A stretch of 64,000 bases of DNA from Lindgomyces ingoldianus. Taxonomy: Eukaryota > Ascomycota > Dothideomycetes > Pleosporales > Lindgomycetaceae. Shown piece by piece: positions 1 to 10,442 of this stretch. Within the stretch, counting starts at the first letter, position 1. Every line of letters starts with the position of its first letter. The position numbers and the translations under genes are program-made. The notes under the pieces were generated by a model. That model made no database searches and was not told the DNA's origin. It saw nothing but the letters and a program-made list of their open reading frames with translations. The stretch is from contig NW_022985165.1 of the NCBI RefSeq assembly GCF_010093535.1, positions 2,331,473 through 2,395,472 on the forward strand, read 5' to 3'.

Positions 1-2000
1 TTTGCCCTGCAAACTAAGCTTTACAAATTGAATCTTATTCTGAACTAAATAGGGATTATTTCCAGGTGTTTTTTTCAAGAACTCAATCACCAACCTAGTC
101 CTTGTTTCTTGTCTCCATGTACAAGGAAGCGAGAAACGTACGTAACTGAAAACAAGCCTGACGAACGGGTATACTGAGTACCAGTCGGGCATGCCATACG
201 AATTTGAGTGTAAAAAAGTGTATTGAGGAGCTATTCCAGAGTTGTAGGCGTGGTCGAGTAAGCCCCCATTGTCCAGTTAACAAGAAGTAATGTCCCGACA
301 TGCGTAAATGTAAAGAGAACCCAAAAGACACATGGCCAGAACCCTGAGGTTTCGAACATAGGAATGCTTATAAATGCATAATCTGAGCATATCGAGTGTA
401 AAAATATTGGTCGTTGCCGAGAACTATGCGAGGTCAATGACGATGTCAAATTCATGGAGAGAAATCAGGCTTCCATTGGAAAGTGTACCAATCAATATGG
501 CAATACTAGTAATAAGTTTCGGTCAATGAATACTAAGACAAATTGAACGAAGGCACCTCTAGGTCTACCGGTTGAAGAGCATCCGACTGGCCAGAAACAC
601 TGTTCGCAAGAGTGTCCTGCCGAGTCGCAATTGGTTTCATAACAGCCCGTTTAGTTTGCAGAAAACAACTGAGGGGAAGATAAGCTCTCAGGTATGCCCA
701 AAAAGTAATAAAAAAAGGTTTACAAAGAAGTAGACATGGAATGATATTAGCACTGGGATAGGTTGGCATCAAAACCAGGAGCTGCAGACTTGTGGTTGGA
801 CCTACACCGATACCTACAATACCGTAGTTGATGTTTGTTTCTAGGGCGCAGCCAGTTTCAGGCTCCAAATAATAATATTTCTTACAATCCAGAGAGCTCC
901 CACGATTTTCTACGATACATCAATAAGATGATCTGTAGTACTTTGTGATCTCGATCTCAGGGTTGCGTTTTGCGAAATATCAAGGAAGAGAGTGTCGCAA
1001 ATTTTATTGCAGCCAAGAAAGCATGCGGCCGTGGCTAACAGAGCCACCGGTTCATGGTTCAGTGTAATTAGACAATTCTTGACCAGAGAGAGTCAAGTCA
1101 ACACTCATATTGTAGTCTCTGCCTTTTCTTATTTGATTATTTAAATGTGTTACGCATACCGAAAGCCAAGGGCAGGCTCCAGATAGGACTGTATTAAAAA
1201 GCAATCCAGGTCGGGAGATACCTAGACTCCCGAGGCTCGTGAAGCCATCCACTCGCCCACTTATCGGACACCTTATCTTAACTTCACTTTACAATTCTAT
1301 TTCGAGAAAGTTGGAGGATTGGAGTTGGTTGCTACAAGTAGTCTCTCAATCATTTCTCTCCTCTCCCTGGCTCTTGGATCACCACTGGGTATACAAGTTA
1401 GCTACCTCTAGTGAGGCTTTACAGAGTCAAAAGAAGTTCAGGCTTCAATGAGTGAAGGACCGAGGAATGCGCCATGGCTTGTTTACAGCCATTAAGTAAA
1501 GGCCGGAAGAGAAATGCCCAATATCACATTGTGAGCTACGAAGATAATGTGAGTGTCTTCTCGAAGGGGTAAGGTTTGCAAGATAAGAACACTACCTATA
1601 CACTGAAGTCTCAGGGAGACAGGTTTGCCCTTCTATGGGATCGCTGGGACACTACCTCTATAAATGTATTAGATAAGTTTTGTGCAGACTTATCATGGGC
1701 CCTCTACTCTCAGACTCTGTCGATTTCGAACGTCGGCGTCTTTGTATGTGCTAGAAACATGGAGCTCTCATTCCTGCTCTACGAGTCTAAAGAATTATAG
1801 AAGGCCCCCTCCCCCTCCCTCTTTTCTCCACTTTCTCTAAGGAGCCAACCATTCATTCATCGCAGCGACTTTCCATATTCTGGATGCCAACCAGGTCCAT
1901 AATTCTGAGCCGCAGAACCCAGATATACTCATGAATTGAAACCCGGTCGCTTGTTGTTTCCGAGTGAGTCTACCCACGCCCATGTTGCACGATGGCTGAC
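1..2000. other. Gene-poor stretch with weak membrane-protein-like fragments
   Basis: No complete gene could be built here. On the minus strand, 533-868 and 231-455 contain hydrophobic open segments; the first includes NINYGIVGIGVG, which loosely resembles the start of fungal integral membrane proteins, but no start codon, splice path or continuous frame joins them. They are either decayed remnants or chance. Plus-strand open frames at 1239-1451 and 1576-1800 have no recognisable domain. Confidence 0.3.
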
Positions 2001-2274
2001 ACGCCCTTCACGCTTTCGGCGAGAATTTATGTTTCTTAACCAAACGATGGATTACCACCGTTCCAGCAAAGAAGCACACTCCTAGCCATGCGAATGTACT
2101 TTTCCAGGCGTATCTTGTTAAGACAGAATAAACGGCGTGCTGTATGGGAACATCAATCATCGCATCCTCCTCTCGTACCGCAAGATGTTCTGTATTCTGA
2201 CATACCGTCATGTGAACCGCGTTCGATGTATGACGCAATTTATCGAAGCATCCCTCCATTCTACAGTCGATCTT

Positions 2275-2457
2275 CTGTGAAATCTACCGAGCACAAGACT
2301 GGGCAGTCTTGACGGCGTTCTTAATCTACGCAAAATCAGTAACTGTGGGGAGGTCGGATTTGCGAATAGAGGAAACTTACCTGTCGCCCATTTAGCACCT
2401 TCTTACTCAATTCGTCGAAGTGTTCCTTTTCAAATGGCTCGCTCTCCTGGCCTTCCA
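2275..2457 (-). pseudogene. Remnant of a fungal AAA-family ATPase (C-terminal piece)
   Basis: Two short minus-strand coding blocks join across a plausible 45-nt intron (2336-2380, donor GTAAGT, acceptor GCGTAG). They read FDELSKKVLNGRQ then IKNAVKTAQS, the conserved sensor-2/C-terminal helix motif of large fungal AAA+ ATPases. A TAG stop follows within four codons, and the Walker A/B region that should lie upstream (above 2460) is not recognisable. The sequence shows only this tail, so a decayed or truncated copy is the simplest reading. Family assignment rests on the NGRQIKNAVKTAQ signature alone. Confidence 0.5.
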
Positions 2458-2499
2458 TCTTCCTGACCATCTAAGACTCAATGTTTCCGATTCTAGTCT

Positions 2500-3990
2500 C
2501 TTAAAGATATGTATAATTAGTTGTGCTATGTTTTGTCTCTTGGAGTCTGGCATAAATTTGAAATGGAGCGATGCTCCTTTGTGTAGAAAATCCTACTAAG
2601 AGCACAAATCCTACAGCACAACGTCTAGATAATACTTCACGATCGATTGAGATCTTGACCACCAATCTTCCCCCAACGTATCTGCACAATCAAAGACAAT
2701 TGACGCAGACTCTTAGTCCCTGAGGCCTAACTCTAATGTCGCATATATGCTTTTACCTGATTCATTTCGATATTTGGAACCATGTTGGTCTTCCCCGAAT
2801 CAACCTGTTAAATTAATAACCGGAAAACTTGAAGAAATATGGTACCATTTGTTTGAGCGTGCCTCGGATTCAATGCTAGTGTTAGTTTCAACTCCTTTTT
2901 AGCACTCTCGTCCGTAAGCTTTGAGTATATCGCTCCACGATTATTCGATCGCCATCTCGTTGCCACCAACTTTCTATATTGATTGCCATCTAATTACCTC
3001 CAAGAACGACTGTGAAGCTGCCAGTTAGGCCTCTGTAATCCGCAGAAAATCTATAGTGAGTTGGGGCGATCCTGTAGGAGTCGATCTGGTTCTCGCATCC
3101 AGGCGGCGCCATCAATCAGTACAAAAACCAGGTGTCCACACTGTGAGGCTATAGCTGTAGCGGGAAGAATGTTGTGCCTGGAAAAGTGTAAGGAGGTCAT
3201 CTCCCCTCACTTCAACAAGTCTTCGCTCGTACACTTCGGAACCCATTCAGGCACCCTCACAATCTCATTCAGTCTGAAGCCATATCCACCATTGCCTATC
3301 CCCTAGCTTTTCATAAAAATGGCGATAATCGCCGTGCTCGCCGTTCTTGCCTCACTGGCCCTCTGGCGTTACCGGAACCTTCGAGAGCAGCATCCTCTTG
3401 ACTCGGAACGAGATTCAGAAACGTAGCAATTGCGTCTGGGAATATAATCCTAGATGCTGCTATTGTGGCGAGATGGAATTCTTGGCTAAGTGCTAGATTA
3501 CTTGGTAAGGGAGAGTCCTAAAGGTACCTTATCAGGACGAAGGTGGTAAGAGAGTTTGATGTTGGCTACCAGGTTTTACTGCGAGGGCGATCTTAGACGC
3601 TATGATTGTGAGTGACCTGTTCAGCGGTGGAGATGAGAGTAGAGATAGTGGGCTAATATGGTCAATTTCTAGCTTCAAATATTTGGATCCGCGCCATCTT
3701 CATTCAATAACTCCCGTGATGTTTTTTTTCTTGTGTAACCTACCGCCACTAAAACGCTGTACATAGTTCTAATAATTTAGGGAGAAAACAATCACCTATC
3801 TCAATCCTGGCATATACGATTAGAGATTATATCTCAAAGAAAATAAGAAAATGGCGTTCATATATCTCAACCCCTCTCTTCCTTCCATAAAGACAATCGC
3901 TTTTTTTTGTTATTCTTCCATCTTATATCAGCATGCAGTGGTCGTAATATTGGCCGAGTCAATTTAGTCTCCTGATTCAAGAGGCCCCTT
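2500..3990. other. Intergenic, no supported gene except one very short ORF
   Basis: Nothing convincing is seen here. A 35-codon plus-strand frame at 3319-3426 starts with a hydrophobic segment (MAIIAVLAVLASLALW) followed by a charged tail. It could be a tiny membrane peptide, an orphan signal-anchor exon or chance. Confidence 0.25.
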
Positions 3991-4547
3991 CGTTTTAATG
4001 AGGAATAAGTGCCACCTCGACCTCAGTATCTCGGCGTTGGACAGGAGCTAGATGATTTTCCGTGGGGCTAGTCAATGCTGTCGGAGGCAGGAAATTGGTG
4101 TTGATGGGTGTAAGACGTGAATGCGTTCCCGTTGATGTTCGTACTGACCTAGAAGGAAGCAGTTCCATTTCAAGGGCTGCCATTCACGGCTGCAGAACGT
4201 ATCGCATGCATAGTCATTTCGATAGACTTGTGTTGTGTGAATTAGGTTGGCAGCGCATGTGATTCCATCAAGACTAGTATCTTGTGATGAAAGCATCTAT
4301 CTTTCAGACAAAAAAAATAATACGAAAACACAATATGCATTGTAACTTAGAGACTAGCTAACATCGAGGTAATTATTGGGGTCGTTTGGCGAATGAGTAT
4401 TTAGACAAATACCGTAATAACTTGCAGCACTGGTGCAAATCCAAAACACCACATTAAATATAAAATTTTGGGCGACTATCCTGGAATGGAATTATATGCA
4501 GCTGAGCCATAATTTGACATGGGAGGGGAGTCGGTGGGTTGATGAGA

Positions 4548-4862
4548 TTATGGTCTGAACCTCGTGTTTATACGATTTTGGGGCCAGAGTAAACTCTTTA
4601 TCGTTACCAGGTGAGTTGTTGTAGAAAAATAGGCTATGGAATTAACTTTTAGAAGCCTGAAAGTATGAAGGCTACAATGATTTACAAGAGTACTAGTGAG
4701 TATAGCTAGGCCCGTAACCAGTTGCTGGTTGCTCAAAGCTAGGACGAAACGAGTGATGGCCTCGACTCGGTATTCGCGTTCTGAGGCGATGGTTGATGTC
4801 GTGTTGTTCTCTTTTTTCTTTCTGAAAGGACGAAAAATTGTGTGGAAGCCAACGGCGTTCAA
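4548..4862 (-). pseudogene. Fragment of a fungal integral membrane protein
   Basis: The frame contains LALSNQQLVTGLAIL and AYFSTTTHLVTIKSLL, matching the pattern (LSDQQLVTGxAIL ... AWFSSxTHLxTL) of a widespread uncharacterised family of multi-pass fungal membrane proteins. The usual preceding and following membrane helices are absent: the frame stops shortly after the second motif, and the flanks on both sides carry no continuing reading. A low-complexity tail-like frame at 3995-4183 (minus) might be its degraded C-terminus. I read it as a decayed gene; an intact gene with undetected exons is less likely. Confidence 0.4.
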
Positions 4863-5855
4863 GCTATAGAAAGGTATTCTTCTCGATGTAGGAGGTCTAG
4901 TACCGTCGAATAGTTACCTTATCTGCTTCAGACAGGATGCTTAGGGGGAGTGGATCTGTAGCATAACCTTAGAAATATCCAGACAGGAGAACAAAGGACT
5001 AAGGAAGAACGCAATGAGGACCTAATTATTATTGGCTGCATCCGATGTCATTTGGTGAAGGGCAATTGCTTCCTCGACCTCAGTGAAGCAGCCGTCCTCA
5101 CCCGTAGAGAAAAACATTTGTTGTAATTGAGAGAGCATCCACAATTTCCTATGACTCCCAAGTAGTCAAATATGGGCCAAATCGTTTACCGATCATCATA
5201 AAGGCCGGGATGTTGGGTTTTAAGAGGGTGAGGTAATATAGATAGTATTGCTTCTTAGCAGTAAGATTTGAACCGTGTTGTGGAAATGTGAAAACTTCCA
5301 TTCGTTCGTCTTCGGTCTCTGCTTGAAAGGCGGTCGAAACTTAAGATGGTAAAAATGGCAATATAGTAAGAAATTCCCTTTTTCGCTCCCGGGGCATGTT
5401 CCAAGACCTAAAGTCTCGGAGTTACCATGGGTAGTTAACTTTAGCAGAAGGCTACGCTATATATTAGCATTTTCAAGAAAAGGTGTAACTTGAGTAAAAT
5501 CTTTCTCTGATAGCTTTTATTTTAACATTCTACTCGTTAGGATTGAATTTCTTTTAAACTGATTGACGCCTTTGCACCGATCTCCTGTTTGGGCGGCGAA
5601 TTACTGAGCAGGAAACATACGTATTGAAGCGAGGTTACTCAAATATGAAATCCGAAGAAAATTCATGTAAAACAAGACGCAGGAGTCAGTGAAGTCAAGA
5701 CAAATAAGAATATTTCTGGAGAAAGGCCGCCAATAAATTCAGCCTCATCCGAGATCGCATTGTGACTAGAACCTCAGATACATATTTGTGCAATTACATT
5801 TTGGCTTCTAGGTGAGTCTCACTGACTGTGTTAGCGACGGTGCAAGACAACAACT
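4863..5855. other. AT-rich intergenic region
   Basis: No coding, RNA or repeat feature could be supported. It includes the 3' flank of the oxidoreductase gene that ends at 5856. Confidence 0.4.
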
Positions 5856-6984
5856 TCAAGCAACTCGTACCTTATCCGCCTCCAAATCGGCAATCTGCAA
5901 TACCGCCTTACCGAAGTTCTTCCCACTGAGCATGCCCAAGAAACCGTCAATGCCGTTGTCAATACCAACAGTGACGCTTTGCTGAGCTTTGAACGTTCCA
6001 TCTGCAATCCACTTCTGCAGCTTCTCTTGGTGCTCCTTGGCGTACCTCGGACCCATGTTCGCATCACCAACTATAAAGCCCTGGATATTGAGCCGTTTGC
6101 CGACAATCTGCATAAGATTGCGGAACGGATATAGCTCCTCTGGCCTCAGGTTGTACTGTGACACCATGCCACACGCAACTACAATTTATTAGTCACGTCA
6201 TTAGCGAGACTGGGAAGGGAAACCTACTGATCCTGCCGAACAGATTCATGTTGTTGATAGCGGCTTCGAGCTGTTCACCGCCGACATTTTCGTAATAAAT
6301 GTCGATACCTTGAGGAGCAAGTTTAGGGAGAGCCTCGGCTGCTTTCTCAGTCTTATAGTTAAAACCAGAATCGAAGCCAAGCTCTTTGATAATGAAGTCG
6401 AGTTTCTTGTCGTCACCAACGCTACCGATGACCTTCAACCCCTCATGTTTCGCTAATTGCCCAACCAATTGACCGACAGCGCCGCTGGCTGCAGAAATGA
6501 AGATCGTTTCACCCTTCTTTGGCTTTCCAATTTCATAGAATGACGAGTATGCGGTTAAACCCGGCATACCTAGCGCCCCAAGGAAGATCTTGGGGTCGAG
6601 ATTATATGGGTTCTCGAGCTTGCGTGCCTTCTCTACCCACTCCTTGCTCAAGACCGAATATTCTTCGATTGGAGTAACGTCGGATGAGATCACGAGGTCT
6701 CCTGGCTTGAACTTCGACGAATCTGACTTTACGACCTTCGAGATAGAGCGGTTCGTGATCGGCTTCCCGAGTTCGAAGGGTGCAGAGTAAGATTTAACGT
6801 CGGCGGGTCGCATTCTGCCGCGTTGGTACGGGTCGAAGGAGGCATAGTAATTCTTCACTGTGATGCCACCAGCTGGAGGATTTGTCTGGAGGTCAAAATG
6901 TCGATCTTCGATCGCAAGATCTTGCCCTGGGACCGGCCATCCACTTGGGACCTTCTTGAAGATGATACCTTTGTTTTGAACCAT
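5856..6984 (-). CDS. NADP-dependent oxidoreductase, MDR superfamily (prostaglandin/leukotriene B4 reductase-like)
   Basis: Two exons on the minus strand (6984-6228 and 6178-5856; 49-nt intron with GTAGGT donor and TAATAAATTGTAG acceptor) give 359 residues, the usual family length. The N-terminal GroES-like half contains YYASFDPYQRGRM. The Rossmann half has the NADP-binding loop ISAASGAVGQLVGQLAK, then DIYYENVGGEQLEAA, and across the splice GRIIACGMVSQYN. No structural-zinc cysteines are visible, as expected for zinc-independent medium-chain reductases of alpha,beta-unsaturated carbonyls. The true substrate is unknown. The last codons are uncertain: AAG|GTACGAG just before the stop could be a splice donor, which would move the end downstream. 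Confidence 0.88.
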
Positions 6985-8432
6985 GTTGTGACGGAAGAAT
7001 GGGAAGCGGGGTGGTTACAAATCAGATATAACAAAGACACTGGAGTAAGGTTGCTCAGGCTATGTAGATTTGAAGCAGTTGATTGTACGAATATAGGGAG
7101 TTATATATGAGAAGGCAGCTTATAAATGCGAAGTGAGGTGAAGGAAAATGCCCTGACAAAGTACGGATTGCATCATAGCGATGCTAATGACATGCAGTGG
7201 TGCCTCTTTTGTCAGAGAGACACGCGATTGGAAGGTCTGCACAGAAAGATTGAAATTCTATGCATGGCTTGAAACGTGGGTGGCGATGATGAGAGGACGG
7301 GCATCGGCTTTAGTTCTGAAAGCGTGTGATTTCTGCGCGACACGCCGTGCCTCGGTGATGTTGGAAGATGGTCGTCCTGCTCTTCGGCGAATCCGAGGGA
7401 CAGAGGCCAGCCACTCCCCGATTGGCCTTGAGTAATCAAACATGTTCCCTCACCTGCTGCTTTCGCACGCAAGAGCTCTCTCAAAACAACTGACGGCGCA
7501 TCTTCGGACCCGAGTCCGCTATCAGCGCGGTCGGACCGGTAGAACTCAGGATGCGCAGGATCACTATCTTTGTGGGGAGAACTGAGATACTGTGATCACG
7601 TGCGCTACGACCGGGTGGTTGAGATCATGGGGAGGCCGCAATTGCCGTTTATAAGCAAGCTGTCAAATGATTGACTGGTCACTCTGTCTGTGCTTGGAGA
7701 TATAAGGAGGGCTGATGGTGTATCTGCTCAAGGCTGCAGTGGTGGGGATTTCATGCGAGCTCTTTCGATGCTAGCCTCACGCGGAGGCCTAAGTACTTTC
7801 CTTACTATGTGAGAAGGACTTCTGGACCTGATTCGGTCATAATGGAGCCATGAAGGACGGAACGCGTGAACAGGGACTTCTAACGATAAGCCGGTCGACT
7901 TGCACCTCGCTGTTCTGATACTTAGCCCCCAGTCTGTTGAGCAAGGTGGAGGATAGCTCAGGTGCTATCCATCTCCATTCGGAAGATCGTCGAGGCTAAA
8001 TATAAGAAAATGGTATGTGACCAAGTATCGACTGCAGCGTAATGCACTTCGTATTAGTCCAATAGTCCGCATTCATGAACGAAACCCGTGAAGAGAATTG
8101 GAAGGGAGAAACGGGACTTGAAGACCCAAAAATAGAGACATGCTCGTATCGGTGTCTTGGAACATGTGGCTGTATGCAGAGCAAAGCTCGGGCTCGATGA
8201 TGTGTTGAGGGAAGGAGACGGGGTTCCTGAGATCAGTGGCGTGGCGTCTTGACTGAGCTCGGACTTGCCTCGCGTTGATGCCAAGACATAATTCCCATGT
8301 TCAGCTTCAAGAGGGTAGAACACACATAAGAGCCGCTTCATTCCACTTGAATACCTTTCTACCCAAGTATAACTCATCTTCTGAACCATTCGGCTAGGAA
8401 AACTGTTACCGCTGCTCCGCAATTGCTCCTCA
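6985..8432. other. Divergent intergenic region, oxidoreductase / Maf
   Basis: This region lies between two divergently transcribed genes and serves both 5' ends. Open frames around 7181-7484 on both strands lack recognisable domains or splice logic and look like chance. No repeat or RNA gene was found. Confidence 0.4.
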
Positions 8433-9363
8433 ATGTCGAATTCCACCCCCCCTTTGGATCCCCCGCCATCATACGAGGATGTGCAGCGACCAGCACCAGG
8501 CTCAAACCGAGCAGCGCCTTTACCCTCGCCTCGAGGCCCTCCCCCGTCACGGCTGCCGATGCCGCTGAATTTGCCGGCCTTGATGTCCCTGAGAGGGAAA
8601 CGGGTTGTCTTGGCATCACAGTCCCCACGGCGAAGACAGCTGCTCGCCCAGGTACGTTTTCACATGGCTTGAGGCCAGAGCATTGACTAACACGCATTTA
8701 GATTGGCCTCATAAATCTCGACGTAGTGCCTTCGTCGTTTGCCGAGAACCTGCCCAAGTCCCTATCCCCCTTCGAATACGTGCTCCGGACGGCGACGGAG
8801 AAAGCCCTCGACGTGTATGCTCGGGAGATCGACAATTCGGAGAAGGGAGAGCCTGCGCTCATAATAGCGGCAGATACCATTGTAGTCAGCCATGGCGGAT
8901 CGATATTGGAGAAGCCGAAGAGCGAGGTCGACCACATCCAGATGCTGACCATGCTAAGGGACGAGGGCCTACACAAGGTGTGCACTGCCGTAGCGGTAAT
9001 GACACCATTGGAGAGTGCAAAGGATCCGGGATATGCTCTGGAGACGCATGTTGAAGAGACTGCAGTCAAGTTTGATCCCAGTGGTATGCTTGCTACATTT
9101 GTAGCTCATGTGATCCAAGGCTAACAGAAGCAGTCACCGATGAACTGATCTTGGCCTACGTGAAAACCCGGGATGGTGCAGACAAAGCAGGAGGTTACGG
9201 AATTCAGACAGCAGGCTCTATCCTCGTGGAGCGCATCGAAGGCTCCTACGACAATGTCGTGGGCATGCCACTGCGATCAACTCTGAAACTCATTGAGAAG
9301 GTCATGTTGCCTGAGGAGGACCCGGACGATGAGTTCGCACACAGCGACGACGATGGGATATGA
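8433..9363 (+). CDS. Maf-family nucleotide pyrophosphatase (septum-formation protein homologue)
   Basis: Three exons (8433-8651, 8702-9083, 9134-9363) splice cleanly to 276 residues. After a proline-rich N-terminal extension of about 50 residues comes the family start VVLASQSPRRRQLL. Then, over the first splice, come IGLINLDVVPSSFAE, the acidic motif ALIIAADTIVV, and near the C-terminus DKAGGYGIQTAGSILVERI, all diagnostic of Maf/HAM1-like pyrophosphatases. The family hydrolyses non-canonical or modified nucleoside triphosphates to monophosphates (house-cleaning). The C-terminus is an acidic tail (EEDPDDEFAHSDDD) not required by the fold. Introns are 50 nt each with GTACGT and GTATGC donors. 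Confidence 0.93.
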
Positions 9364-10442
9364 GCGGAGCTAATCAGAGAGAAGCCAGTTGCAAGACCAC
9401 AACGTTGAGTACGACGAAGCTTGTCCGTCACCATGCAAGCTGTTTACCTCTGTCTTGGCTATGCTTTGAGCTAGGATATGTGAGGACTGGGAGTACATGC
9501 GTTGGGCGGGTCGCACTTGATTTCCTGGTCGGGGGCGTCTGAACTGCAGCCCTCCTTGAAGTTGCAGCAAGGGTACCGAGACACTCCAGCTCGACTCCGC
9601 CCACTGGCATAGTGTGGTAACCCGCAGGGGCATTACTAAAGGTTCCTACCGCTACGCAAGGGCAGCAGATGCTAGAAACGCAAAACATGCAGTCTCCGAG
9701 AAACTCGTAGATGGTTTGTTTAATGAAGCGGTCAACGTCAGTTCCGACGTCTGACGCGGTGCACCAAATCTATTGACAGGTCCAATTGTACAGAGTCCCG
9801 TTTGCATCTTCATTGGGACATCACCTATAGCATCTAAATATGTTGCTGTATTTAAGGAAGGCTGCCAAAAGATGTCGATTTCCAAGGTTCTGTCCAAAGT
9901 CGAAAGCCTTGTCGCCCCTCCACACCCTCGTACCCCTCCACACCCTCGTACCCCCCAACTCACCGGCCAGCTCAGCAAAACTCCAGCATTCAATCCCTTA
10001 AATTTTGCTTCCCACATTCTGACCCTCACTCATTACTAGCCACCGAATCCATGTTGCCATACCACAATGTAGTGCAATATTGAGACCCCGATTCAAAAAG
10101 GTGGAAGGATTCGAACCTAAATTGATGTGCATGCAACATGCCCAATGGCCTGGGTGAATAGAGCCACGCACGGACGATTTAATATCAATGCAGCACAGCT
10201 GGAGAGCATGGGGCCGAAGGAGGGGGATGCGATAGTGCTGGGTATTGTAGGTGGGAGGGACACTCGCTTGGTGGGTATATGAATGAGGCAGCACCTCAGC
10301 CTTAGGGCAAGCTTTTGCTCCTACTTCGTGCTTCATCAAGAGTGGCATCGAATAGAATTCAATTCTGGTCTGGTCTAGTCTAGTAGTGAATTGATTTCAT
10401 TTCATTCACTATCGAAATTCTCCTCTCCTCGATTCGTCCTTC
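9364..10442. other. Intergenic region with an 18-bp direct repeat
   Basis: No gene is supported. At 9915-9932 and 9933-9950 there are two perfect adjacent copies of an 18-bp C-rich unit (CCCCTCCACACCCTCGTA). A tRNA B-box-like string lies at 10108-10118 on the minus strand but no tRNA could be folded around it. Confidence 0.4.

Noticed and set aside
8374..9069. Long open frames antisense to the Maf gene
   Set aside because: They mirror the codon bias of the coding strand and have no domain, start context or splice support.
9915..9950. CRISPR-like repeat
   Set aside because: Two adjacent 18-bp units without spacers, in a eukaryotic genome; a simple tandem repeat.
10100..10175. tRNA-like sequence on the minus strand (B box GGTTCGAATCC, CAT in an anticodon-like loop)
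   Set aside because: The acceptor and T stems pair poorly, position 33 is not T, and the A box does not match; at most a tRNA-derived relic.
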